Shown one piece after another: positions 17,748 to 25,126 of a DNA stretch of 64,000 nt. The translations under genes were made by a program, and so were the position numbers. The notes beneath the pieces were generated by a model, which made no database searches, was not told the origin of the DNA, and saw nothing but the letters and a program-made list of their open reading frames with translations. The DNA lies in the NCBI GenBank assembly GCA_034926225.1, contig JAYFRF010000008.1:1-64000 (forward strand). The letters are read 5' to 3'. Source of the stretch: JAAZKA01 sp034926225. Lineage in GTDB: Bacteria; Bacillota; Clostridia; Oscillospirales; QAMX01. Position 1 is the stretch's first letter; each line of letters opens with the position of its first letter.

Positions 17748-19555
17748 GCGGGTATGGCCTCCTTTTCCGAACGATACCAGGCGCTCTGGCTCGCAAACAT
17801 TTCCGCATAGATGCCGTCTTTGGCGATCAAATCCGTGTGGCTCCCGCTCTCCGCGACGCGACCGTCCGCAAGCACGACGATTTCGTCAGCAAGCCGCGCG
17901 GCGCCGAGTCTGTGCGTGATAAACACCGTCGTGTGCCCAGCGCTGATACGCCCGAACAGCTCGTAAACGCGGCTTTCCGCCATCGGGTCAAGTGCCGCCG
18001 TCGGCTCATCGAGGATGCGTACGGCGCCCGGACTCGCAATGCATCTCGCCAGCGCCACCTTCTGCCATTCGCCGCCGGACAGATCGCTTCCGCCCTCGCT
18101 GATTTTGCCCAAGGGGGTATCCGCGCCATGTGGCAGCTTCTCCGCGACGCCGTCCAGCTCAATTAGGCGCATCGCGCCTTCCACGTCCGGACACGCGCCT
18201 GTACGCAGATCCCCGATCTCGATATTATTACGCATTGTGATAAAATAACGTGCGAAGTCCTGATAGACGACGGAAAACACGCTTTTCAGCTCCGCCAGCG
18301 TATACTCCCGCAGATCGCGCCCCGCGATGCGGATGGTTCCCTCATAATTGTCATATTGCCCCGTCAGAAGCTTCGTTAAGGTCGTCTTTCCCGCGCCGTT
18401 TGCGCCGACCAGCGCGTAATGCACGCCCTCGTGCATCGTAAACGTAAAATCCTTTAATATGTAGGTTTGCGTCCCCGGATACCGGAAGCTCACATGGTCG
18501 AATTCGACCGTCCCAAGCCGGAAACCGTCCAGCCTCGCCGGGATATCCGTCGCGCCCTCGCGCTCCGACAACCCTGAAAACTTCGTCAGATCATCTAGGT
18601 ACGCACGGTTCTTCGCAAGCTGCGATACCGCCCACGGCAACCCCCACGACAGGCTCTGCACCAGGCTGAACACCGCTGTCACAAGGCCGATGAACGTACC
18701 GGGCGACAGCTCCCCCGAGCGCAGCGGGAACAGCAGTACAAACGCGATTGCCACCGAGATGCCGACCGTAATCAACCCCGTCCCCTTGATCTGGATGAAT
18801 CGCCGCAGCTCCTCACGCTGGGTGATTTTACGCGCGGCCTCATACTTTTCAAACCAGCGGCGGTTCAGCGCTTCCGTATAGCCGAACACCGTCCGCTCCT
18901 CCGCGCCTTCACGCTCCGTTAAGACCGTCGCGAGGTAATTTGCGCGTCTGGTATACTTTTCCGCTTCCCGGTCTGCGTCATACTGCCGCTTCCCCGCTTT
19001 CATCGAAACCATAAAGAGAGGAAAGACAAAGCCGATGATGATCAGGCCCGCCCACCAGACCTGCGCCATTAAAAGCGCCAGCACCGCTACCACGGTTACA
19101 ATGCCGGACGCGAGCTGGGTGAGGTTGTCAAATCCTTCTTTAATCCGCGTCGCAGGCTCCTTACAGACGCGCCCGATTAAGTCCCAGGCTTCGTTATTTT
19201 CAATATGCCGGTACTCAAGCCGCGCGCGTTTTTCCACCGTCTGCTCCCGGAACGTCTCGTTTAAACGGAGCTCCAGCTTCGTCGTAGACAGCGTCTGCAG
19301 CGACCAGGACAGGTACTGCCACCCCACGATGAGCATGATGTAGATTAAGCTCACGAGGATGTTTCCCGAGGTGTCCCCGCCGACGTATGCAAGAGCCGTA
19401 TCCACGAAGCGCGCCGTCGCGATTACCTGCATCGACGGTACCAGTGCCGTGATTGTCAGGCTGATCAATATCCACGCCGTCAATACCGGCGCGGCGCGAA
19501 AGGGGATCGCAAGGAAGTCCAAAAGCCGATAGGTTTTCTCTTTCACGGATGCCAT
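17744..19555 (-). CDS. ABC exporter half-transporter, partner subunit
   Basis: 603 aa. Exporter membrane domain of six spans (about residues 18-320), then a nucleotide-binding domain: Walker A GANGAGKTT, Q loop region SVFSVVYQDFARYF, signature DLSGGEWQKVALAR, Walker B VRILDEPTAALD and switch His in VFITHRLGAARL. The start at 19555 has AAAGGAGA just upstream and a promoter about 30 bases further. It pairs with the downstream half-transporter through an ATGA overlap. A candidate operator region lies just upstream of the promoter. Substrate not recognisable. Confidence 0.88.
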   Translation of the reverse strand: MASVKEKTYRLLDFLAIPFRAAPVLTAWILISLTITALVPSMQVIATARFVDTALAYVGGDTSGNILVSLIYIMLIVGWQYLSWSLQTLSTTKLELRLNETFREQTVEKRARLEYRHIENNEAWDLIGRVCKEPATRIKEGFDNLTQLASGIVTVVAVLALLMAQVWWAGLIIIGFVFPLFMVSMKAGKRQYDADREAEKYTRRANYLATVLTEREGAEERTVFGYTEALNRRWFEKYEAARKITQREELRRFIQIKGTGLITVGISVAIAFVLLFPLRSGELSPGTFIGLVTAVFSLVQSLSWGLPWAVSQLAKNRAYLDDLTKFSGLSEREGATDIPARLDGFRLGTVEFDHVSFRYPGTQTYILKDFTFTMHEGVHYALVGANGAGKTTLTKLLTGQYDNYEGTIRIAGRDLREYTLAELKSVFSVVYQDFARYFITMRNNIEIGDLRTGACPDVEGAMRLIELDGVAEKLPHGADTPLGKISEGGSDLSGGEWQKVALARCIASPGAVRILDEPTAALDPMAESRVYELFGRISAGHTTVFITHRLGAARLADEIVVLADGRVAESGSHTDLIAKDGIYAEMFASQSAWYRSEKEAIPA

Positions 19556-19584
19556 TCTCCTTTTGTCGTTGTTTTGTGTCTCCT

Positions 19585-19613
19585 AGCATACCGCCCCATG
19601 CAGTCATTTTCAA
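19585..19613 (-). promoter_or_regulatory. SigA promoter of the ABC exporter operon
   Basis: On the minus strand TTGAAA (19613-19608), 17-base spacer, TATGCT (19590-19585), about 30 bases before the ABC start codon. Confidence 0.6.
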
Positions 19614-19623
19614 GCAACTTGCA

Positions 19624-19673
19624 GTTGATTCAACCAATCGTGTAGTCCCATATTCACTGTCAACCGCTGGTTG
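19624..19673 (-). promoter_or_regulatory. Candidate operator palindromes upstream of the ABC exporter
   Basis: Two short palindromes, GTTGATTCAAC (19624-19634) and CAACCGCTGGTTG (19661-19673), lie just upstream of the -35 box. Both are built from a GTT/AAC core. They could be activator or repressor sites; no regulator gene is next to them. Confidence 0.3.
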
Positions 19674-19694
19674 CAAAGTCTATTATAAGGAAAA

Positions 19695-19730
19695 GTCCCA
19701 CCGGCGGCGGGTTTTCGCCGGTGGGACTCT
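19695..19730 (-). terminator. Intrinsic terminator after the 20.4 kb gene
   Basis: On the minus strand a 13-base stem AGTCCCACCGGCG pairs with CGCCGGTGGGACT and runs into TTTTCCTT. It closes the transcript that comes from the promoter at 20591 and insulates the ABC exporter promoter. Confidence 0.75.
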
Positions 19731-19780
19731 GAGTTTATGTCTGTTCCCGCGGGTGACTAAGAATCGCCCTTCTCTTAAGC

Positions 19781-19925
19781 TTATTTTACCCGCGCTTGGG
19801 ATAAGGCGTTGTTGATGATCTCCTGAATCGCCGCGCTGCTCATTCAGGCCGTGTCGATGGATTTCAGAATTTTCGTGGCCATGCCGATTTCGGTCTCCTT
19901 TTGGCTGCGAACCTCCCCCGTATCA
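19781..19925 (-). pseudogene. Broken short coding remnant with an in-frame stop
   Basis: Directly after the preceding gene, another frame reads DDTGEVRSQKETEIG, then ATG (19881) MATKILKSIDTA, a TGA stop at about 19845, and at once ATG MSSAAIQEIINNALSQARVK followed by TAA at 19783. Codon third positions look like real coding sequence, and AAGGAG precedes the first ATG by 12 bases. The stretch reads like one short protein or C-terminal tail broken by a shift and a stop. TGA ends other genes here, so recoding is unlikely. Alternatively it is two tiny overlapping peptides. Confidence 0.4.
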
Positions 19926-20456
19926 TCACGCCTCCGGGTGAACGCTCTTGTACATATGCTCACCGATCAATAGCGCATATCTCAGATTTTGCGAGTACCC
20001 TTCCGCGAGCGCTTTCAGGGCGTTGCCGCGCGCTTCGTCGCCTTGCCCGCCATTCAGGGTTTCGTTGAGCGGCATCGTCTTAACTGCTTCGATGATGCGT
20101 TCTATCACGTCCGTCTGCGCCATCAGCCCCATCGTGTAGTCGAGTATGTCGCGCGTCGTGACCTCGCGGCCCCGCTCGGCATCGCGTTCGGCCTGCCGCG
20201 CCGCTTCATCCAGTCTTCTCCGTTCTTCCCGCACGGCTTCCGCCGCCGCGTTTTCGGTAAACCGGGTGTCTGTTTCTTTTATGTTAGTATCCATGATGAT
20301 GTCCTCCGTTTCATATTCCGGCGGACGCGCAAGCTCTATCGTTTGGTCGTCTATCCAGTGCGCCCTGCCGTGCTTGACTAAGCCCGTAGCTCGCTTTTCG
20401 TAGGTCGGGGTATACTCGTTGCCCGACGCGTCGCGTACGCTGATGTTTTTGATGAT
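19926..20456 (-). CDS. Conserved hypothetical protein with apparent ATC start
   Basis: 176 aa if started at ATC 20456. The N-terminus IIKNISVRDASGNEY followed by TYEKRATGLVKHGRAHWID resembles a small Clostridia family of unknown function with a conserved KxGRAxxxD pattern. A charged helical part follows (EERRRLDEAARQAERDAERG), then a helical C-terminus. AGGGGAGG lies 6 bases before ATC 20456, and no ATG, GTG or TTG exists in frame between the promoter at 20563-20591 and this point. An internal ATG at 20294, with its own CGGAGGA, would give a 122-aa form; both products may be made. Function unknown. Confidence 0.6.
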   Translation of the reverse strand: MIKNISVRDASGNEYTPTYEKRATGLVKHGRAHWIDDQTIELARPPEYETEDIIMDTNIKETDTRFTENAAAEAVREERRRLDEAARQAERDAERGREVTTRDILDYTMGLMAQTDVIERIIEAVKTMPLNETLNGGQGDEARGNALKALAEGYSQNLRYALLIGEHMYKSVHPEA

Positions 20457-20562
20457 GGGTGTCCTCCCCTGCCGTATTCGACAGACCGCCGCCGCTTCCC
20501 TAAAAAGCCGTTTTTTGTGATGGGTGCCGCCCCAAACGGAAAGTGCGCGTCTATATGGCGTC

Positions 20563-20591
20563 AGTATAACAGACGCAAGGCCGCCTGTCAA
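20563..20591 (-). promoter_or_regulatory. SigA promoter next to an 11-base inverted repeat
   Basis: On the minus strand TTGACA (20591-20586), 17-base spacer, TATACT (20568-20563). An inverted repeat with arms at 20573-20583 and 20602-20612 (core CGCAAGGCCG) brackets the -35 box, so it may be an operator. It could also be the 3' hairpin of the gene to the right. Confidence 0.65.
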
Positions 20592-20641
20592 GTAAAGCGG
20601 ACGGCCTTGCGTAATATTTTATAAAATTATTTTTTGATTAT

Positions 20642-21334
20642 TCAATCCACGTCACCATCACAGTCTCCCGCACAAATGACTTGTGGGTCTCCAGTGACAG
20701 CATCGGCGTTAAACGTCAGCGGCACCGCAACGCACAGCCGCTGCGTAACATGGAATACACAGCTTGGGCTTCCCGTATCCGGACACGGGCCGCTTAACGA
20801 GACCGCTTCACCGCAGCAGGTCACCTCCGGTGTTCCGGGCGTGACTCTCGGTGTTACCGTTACCGGGACGCATACTTCGACGCTTTGGAAGCCGTAAGTG
20901 CCTTCGCAATTGAAGCATTCTCCCTCGCAGACCGGGCCGCAGATCGACTGTCCGGTCAATACCTGCTGCCCTCCCGCGATACAGACCATATTCGGACCGA
21001 TCGGGTAATCCTGAGCGAGCGAAAACGTAACCCGCATCTCGCCGTCCTCTTTATTAAGCCCGAAATCAAACTTTAGTCCACGGCATCCCGTCGTCGGATC
21101 CGTGACAATCTCGACATTTACGCCGATCTCTACCTCTTGTGGAACTCCGTCGATGGTTACGGTTACGTCCTCTAGGTCGTCTTCTGTGATGGTGTCGCAA
21201 ATACCCAGTACCCAGTGCGATAAATCGGCCTCTGTACTGCCTCCCTCTCCAACTGCCTCGACTGTGTAACTAAAACGCTGGGGGTCTCCGGGCTCGGGAT
21301 ACCAGTCGGAGTTCTCTTCGTCGACGGTGAACAC
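20642..21334 (-). CDS. C-terminal part of a Cys-rich duplicated-domain protein
   Basis: 230 aa from GTG 21334, but the frame is open and protein-like further upstream (AVIIYRYSGTCVLRVDYSGEP to about 21412), so the true coding region extends beyond this start. A first domain of about 115 residues (TVTIDGVPQEVEIGVNVEIV) is followed by a Cys-rich domain: EVCVPVTVTPRVTPGTPEVT, then FHVTQRLCVAVPLTFNAD. This second domain is a clear paralogue of the one encoded at 21557-21970. It lies in the same frame as that gene, separated by a stretch where another frame is coding. Likely an extracellular or spore-surface protein; function unknown. Confidence 0.6.
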   Translation of the reverse strand: MFTVDEENSDWYPEPGDPQRFSYTVEAVGEGGSTEADLSHWVLGICDTITEDDLEDVTVTIDGVPQEVEIGVNVEIVTDPTTGCRGLKFDFGLNKEDGEMRVTFSLAQDYPIGPNMVCIAGGQQVLTGQSICGPVCEGECFNCEGTYGFQSVEVCVPVTVTPRVTPGTPEVTCCGEAVSLSGPCPDTGSPSCVFHVTQRLCVAVPLTFNADAVTGDPQVICAGDCDGDVD

Positions 21335-21556
21335 GAAGGGCAGGATTCTTTCCCCTGGTTCGCCGGAATAGTCGACGCGTAAAACGCAAGTCCCGCTGTA
21401 ACGATAGATAATAACCGCCTCCTGACACTTTCGTCGCTTATCCGCGACTGATCTTCGGGCGGCTCGCCCCCGGATGTGTTCCCGGGGTCCGGCTGCCCGA
21501 CTTCCGGCGGCGGCAGGTTGACTTCTTCGGACTTTTCGGAGGTGTGGTCAGGTCCC

Positions 21557-21970
21557 TTAGGTTCCTTGAGTTCCCTGGGTTTCTTGGGTTCCTTGGGTTC
21601 CTTGAAACGTGGCACCCGCTTCCTCGCCTTCCCAGGGACCGTTACAGTCCGTACAGTCCTCGCCGCTCGCCGATATACATACGATGTTTGGGTCGGACAG
21701 CTCGACGTTCGCTCCGTAAAAAACCGGCACCTCGACGCAGAGCTGCTGCCGGATCGTGAAGCAGCACGACCCATTCTCCTCCCCCGGGCAGTCGCATGTA
21801 CGAGCGCATACCACTGGATCGCCGCAGCGCACGGCCGTAACAGAGCCGAGTCTGACACATGGCGTCACCGTTACGGCCGTGCAGACCGCAACGCGTTGGT
21901 ATCCGACAGCTGGACAATGATTAACAGGTGATTCCTCCGGAAACGTCGTTTCCGGTCTATCCATATCCAT
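21557..21970 (-). CDS. Cys-rich domain protein running into collagen-like GTQ repeats
   Basis: 137 aa. The domain VAVCTAVTVTPCVRLGSVTA, then FTIRQQLCVEVPVFYGANVE, matches the Cys-rich domain of the downstream piece. The C-terminus becomes a short Gly-Thr-Gln collagen-like repeat (QGTQGTQETQGTQGT) and stops at TAA, with TGA three codons further. In the +1 frame from this repeat down to about 21420 there is an open, proline-rich linker (SEEVNLPPPEVGQPDP, GGEPPEDQSRISDES) with coding-like third positions. ATG 21970 has AAAGGAGG 11 bases upstream. Resembles exosporium/BclA-like architecture; probably one gene with frame changes rather than two. Confidence 0.6.
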   Translation of the reverse strand: MDMDRPETTFPEESPVNHCPAVGYQRVAVCTAVTVTPCVRLGSVTAVRCGDPVVCARTCDCPGEENGSCCFTIRQQLCVEVPVFYGANVELSDPNIVCISASGEDCTDCNGPWEGEEAGATFQGTQGTQETQGTQGT

Positions 21971-22006
21971 ATATACAATATCCTCCTTTACCTTGAGGGT
22001 CTATTA

Positions 22007-22034
22007 TATCCTATGCGCTCTGCATTTCTTTTGT
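22007..22034 (-). promoter_or_regulatory. Possible SigK-type (late sporulation) promoter
   Basis: On the minus strand CATAGGATA (22015-22007) fits the SigK -10 consensus CATANNNTA, and an AC dinucleotide lies 17 bases upstream (22034-22033). An overlapping TATAAT (22008-22003) has no good -35, so a SigA promoter is less likely. The gene downstream is collagen-like, as expected for a spore surface protein. Confidence 0.3.
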
Positions 22035-22418
22035 GCCGTGTCTCCCATGCGGCATTGTCTTGTACGATCATCGGGTATCCGCTTTTGTTTTTGGGAGACT
22101 ATGATATGACAATCCTGTACGGCGGCGGTTTTTGTCGGAAATGGGCTGAACCCTCTGCGGGGATATTCTGCTGATGAACACTGCATGTCACGTTGGCATG
22201 ACTGTCATATTTGCTTTGTCAATATTTAATCGCAATCGATACCGGGCGGATAAACCGGGAATAAACGCGAATACAGCGTGTTTATGGGATTGGCTGTCGT
22301 TAATTGCGGTCTTGTCATCGCATTTGTCATTGTCATCGGCGATATCCTTTACCCTTGCATTCAGTGAAATTTGTTTGTTCTTTCCAATGTCCATCGGTAA
22401 AATTGTGGAAAAGTTTGA
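22035..22418. other. Intergenic region, no gene recognised
   Basis: This AT-richer stretch separates the divergent collagen-like and pilin genes. Open frames on both strands overlap here but lack ribosome binding sites and family resemblance. No riboswitch consensus was recognised. A run of TGTCAT words (about 22310-22345) is the only visible pattern. Confidence 0.4.
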
Positions 22419-22447
22419 TTGACTTTATTTGCATAAAACGGTATAAT
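22419..22447 (+). promoter_or_regulatory. SigA promoter of the pilin gene
   Basis: TTGACT (22419-22424), 17-base spacer, TATAAT (22442-22447). The 70-base leader contains an inverted repeat with outer arms AACCGG / CCGGTT ahead of the ribosome binding site AAAAGGAGAAG. Confidence 0.75.
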
Positions 22448-22522
22448 ATAGGTGTTCTAAGAGAACCGGCCAAATGGTATATCGTACCGTGTCCGGTTAC
22501 ATTATAAAAAGGAGAAGTCTAT

Positions 22523-22939
22523 ATGAAAAGCTTAGCCACACTCAGAAAGAACAAGAAAGGCTTTACCCTCGTAGAGGTCATCGTCGTTCTTGTCATCCTC
22601 GCCATCCTCGCCGCCATCCTCGTCCCGTCCCTCACCGGTTACATCGATAAGGCAAACCAGCGTGCCGCAATTGCGGAATGCCGCGCCTGCGTTATGGCTG
22701 CACAGACTTTAGCTTCTGAGGATTATGCGTTAAAACCTACCACTGCAACATGCACTACCGAAAATATTGCAAAGCTCGCTGAAGTTCCAGAGGATAATAT
22801 TACTGCTTTTACCGTTGGTACGGTTGAACCTGACGTGGGTAAAATTACGGTTCTTACTTACAAAGCAACCTCCGGTCAAATCATTTATTACACGCTTGCC
22901 GGCGGTTATTCTACCACTGCTCCTGTAGTAGCGGAATAA
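22523..22939 (+). CDS. Type IV pilin (major pilin candidate)
   Basis: 138 aa prepilin. A short basic leader (MKSLATLRKNKKG) precedes the class III cleavage/methylation site G^FTLVE, with the conserved Glu5 and a hydrophobic helix (VIVVLVILAILAAILVPSLT). The globular part is small and has two Cys (C52 and C55 in ECRAC, and one in TATCTTE). It has its own strong promoter and is followed by a hairpin before the assembly genes, so it should be the most abundant product of the locus. The N-terminal 33 mature residues are almost identical to those of the large pilin at 32155. Confidence 0.9.
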   Translation: MKSLATLRKNKKGFTLVEVIVVLVILAILAAILVPSLTGYIDKANQRAAIAECRACVMAAQTLASEDYALKPTTATCTTENIAKLAEVPEDNITAFTVGTVEPDVGKITVLTYKATSGQIIYYTLAGGYSTTAPVVAE

Positions 22940-23009
22940 TAAATCAACTCAACCCGCCGTGTTCACATAACGCGGCGGGTCTCCCCCTATTATACGGCGC
23001 ATTGATGTA

Positions 23010-23055
23010 AAGTCCCTCCGATGCACCCGCAAGCATGCGTCGGCGGGACTTTTAT
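23010..23055 (+). terminator. Terminator between pilin and assembly genes
   Basis: Stem AAGTCCC (23010-23016) with GGGACTT (23045-23051), extended by CCGA/TCGG, then TTTT. A smaller GC hairpin at about 22950-22972 (CCCGCCG / CGGCGGG) precedes it. Partial readthrough would set pilin above the machine genes. Confidence 0.6.
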
Positions 23056-23108
23056 ACGTTTATTACTTCTTTTCAACTACTTTCTCCCATTTTATGGAGG
23101 ATACCCCC

Positions 23109-23885
23109 ATGGATTTCGGCCTTCTCGTCGCGTATTTCCTCCTTTACGGCTTCGTCTTCCTCTTCGGCGCCGTCTTCGGCGATTTCGCGAACGTCATCAT
23201 CTACCGCGTCCCGCGCAAGCTCTCCTTCGCCCGCGGACGCTCGATGTGCCCCGCCTGCGGCCATGTCATCCGCCCCCTCGATATGTTCCCCATCCTCGGC
23301 TGGGTCTTCCTCCGCGGCAAATGCCGCGACTGCGGCGCAAAAATCTCCCCACGATACCCCATCGTAGAGGCCGTAGGTGGTATCCTCGCCGTTTTATGCG
23401 CCCTCCGCTTCGGCTTTACCTTTGCCCTCCCTGTCGTCTTCGCGTTCTGTCTCATCCTCCTGTGCATCGCTTTCATCGACTTCGATACCATGGAGATACC
23501 AAACGGTCTCCTCCTTGCTTTGTTGATTCCGGCAGCGCTGATGTTTATATACTATCCCGGTGTCTCGTGGCTCGCCCACCTCATCGGCGCCTTTTGCGTC
23601 AGTCTGCCGTTTTTTCTGATCACCCTCCTTATCCCCGATGCCTTCGGCGGCGGCGACATTAAGCTTCTCTTCGTCGTCGGCCTTGCCTTGGGCTGGCAGG
23701 TAACCCTCCTCGCCGCTTTCCTCGCCCTCCTCTTCGGCGCTGTCTTCGCCCTGAGCTCCTTGAAGCGAGGGACGCTCGCGAAACAGTCCCACTTCGCGTT
23801 CGGCCCCGCCATTACCCTCGGTGCCGCCATCGCCGCGCTCTATGGCAGTTCTATTATTGCCGTTTACTTGAATCTGTTCTTATAA
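23109..23885 (+). CDS. pilD: Prepilin peptidase (A24 aspartic protease)
   Basis: 258 aa membrane enzyme. It removes prepilin leader peptides and N-methylates the new N-terminus. The N-terminal domain has the two CxxC zinc-type pairs (CPACG and CRDCG). The catalytic aspartates lie in FIDFDTMEIPN and FGGGDIKLL (the GxGD motif). About seven to eight membrane spans are visible. The start at 23109 is chosen because GGAGG lies 8 bases upstream; the ATG at 23094 overlaps that site. It is the first gene after the pilin and serves all the G^FTLVE proteins here. Confidence 0.92.
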   Translation: MDFGLLVAYFLLYGFVFLFGAVFGDFANVIIYRVPRKLSFARGRSMCPACGHVIRPLDMFPILGWVFLRGKCRDCGAKISPRYPIVEAVGGILAVLCALRFGFTFALPVVFAFCLILLCIAFIDFDTMEIPNGLLLALLIPAALMFIYYPGVSWLAHLIGAFCVSLPFFLITLLIPDAFGGGDIKLLFVVGLALGWQVTLLAAFLALLFGAVFALSSLKRGTLAKQSHFAFGPAITLGAAIAALYGSSIIAVYLNLFL

Positions 23886-23906
23886 CCGCTACTTACGGAG
23901 GATTCC

Positions 23907-25097
23907 ATGCCTACTTTTCATTATATCGCAGCCGATATCAACGGCAAAACGAGAAAGGGCAAGCTTGATGCAGCCGACCGCGGCCGGCTCGTCGGTCTCC
24001 TTGCCAAGCAGCAGCTTTTCCTCGTCGAATGCTCCGAGGACGCGGCGCAGCAGGTCGGTACCCGTTTGAAATCCAAGGTTCTCGCCGACTTCAACCGTGA
24101 GCTGGGTACCATGCTCTCCTCCGGTATTTCGCTGGTACGCTCCATCGAAATTATGCTCCAGCGGGAGCTCCCCCCGAAAACACGCGTCGTCTTCGAAAAT
24201 CTCTACCGCTCCCTTTTGCGCGGTGTCTCCATTTCCGACTCGATGGCCGCTCTCTCCGGCGCCTTCCCTGAGCTGGAGGTCAACATGTTCCGCGCCGGTG
24301 AAGCAAACGGTACCCTCGACCGTACCGCTCTTCGTATGGCGGAGTATTATGAAAAGGAATACAAGCTCCGAAACAAAATAAAGAGCGCGTCTACCTACCC
24401 CATGGTGCTCCTCAGCCTCACCGTCGTCGTGATGATCCTCGTCTTTACCCTTATCCTCCCCCGCTTTGTGTCCCTCTACGGTGATATGGAGCTGCCGAAA
24501 ATCACACAGCTCGTCATCGGCATTTCAAAGCTTTTCACCGACTATTTTCTCTATCTTCTCATCGGCGTTCTCGTCCTTATTCTGGCCCTGACGTCGATCT
24601 TCAAGCTTCCCGCACCCCGACATTTCCTCGACCGCCTGAAGCTGCACCTTCCCATCTTCGGTAAGCTCCTGCGTACCATCTATACCGCCCGCTTTGCCCG
24701 CACTCTAAGCTCCCTTTACGCCTCCGGGCTCACCATTCTCGACGCCCTGCGTATCTCGCGCGGGACCATCGGCAACTCCCACATTGCACGCCAGTTCGAT
24801 CCCCTCATTCAGGATATTCAAAATGGCGAGGCGCTCTCCGCTTCCCTCAAAAAGATCGACGGCTACGACAGTAAGCTCGCTTCCGTCGTCGAAGTCGGCG
24901 AGGAAGCCGGCCGCCTCGAGGACATGCTCCTCTCCGTTGCCGACACCTTCGACTACGATGCCGATCAAGCGACCAGCCGCCTTGTATCGATGCTCGAACC
25001 GATCCTCATCATCCTCATGGCCGTCCTCATAGGCTCTGTCATGATCGCTACCATGCTCCCGATCTATTCCCTCTATGAACAGATCGGTTCTTACTAA
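23907..25097 (+). CDS. pilC: Type IV pilus inner membrane platform protein
   Basis: 396 aa. Two T2SF domains (about residues 60-185 and 265-388), with membrane spans near residues 168-190, 215-235 and 370-392. Signatures are FNRELGTMLSSGISLVRSIE and FARTLSSLYASGLTILDALR, the usual paired repeats. It forms the platform that the PilB/PilT ATPases turn. ACGGAGG precedes ATG 23907 by 5 bases. Length fits the family. Confidence 0.92.
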   Translation: MPTFHYIAADINGKTRKGKLDAADRGRLVGLLAKQQLFLVECSEDAAQQVGTRLKSKVLADFNRELGTMLSSGISLVRSIEIMLQRELPPKTRVVFENLYRSLLRGVSISDSMAALSGAFPELEVNMFRAGEANGTLDRTALRMAEYYEKEYKLRNKIKSASTYPMVLLSLTVVVMILVFTLILPRFVSLYGDMELPKITQLVIGISKLFTDYFLYLLIGVLVLILALTSIFKLPAPRHFLDRLKLHLPIFGKLLRTIYTARFARTLSSLYASGLTILDALRISRGTIGNSHIARQFDPLIQDIQNGEALSASLKKIDGYDSKLASVVEVGEEAGRLEDMLLSVADTFDYDADQATSRLVSMLEPILIILMAVLIGSVMIATMLPIYSLYEQIGSY

Positions 25098-25126
25098 AAA
25101 GACTATACATAGATGGGAGTACCCGC

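Noticed and set aside
19834..19850. Selenocysteine or Trp recoding of the in-frame TGA
   Set aside because: TGA is a normal stop for several genes here and no SECIS-like hairpin follows; a broken frame is simpler.
21541..21605. CRISPR-like short repeats
   Set aside because: The repeat is a 9-base Gly-Thr-Gln coding repeat without spacers.
21172..21858. Minus-strand frame of 228 codons across the collagen-like locus as one separate gene
   Set aside because: Only its middle (about 21420-21605) looks coding; the two ends are Arg/Ser-rich shadows of the flanking domains.
22035..22418. c-di-GMP riboswitch ahead of the pilin gene
   Set aside because: The conserved GEMM blocks are absent from the leader and intergenic region.
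22174..22422. Possible 82-aa membrane protein in the gap before the pilin gene
   Set aside because: No SD, overlaps the pilin promoter, and an opposite frame is equally open; no family resemblance.
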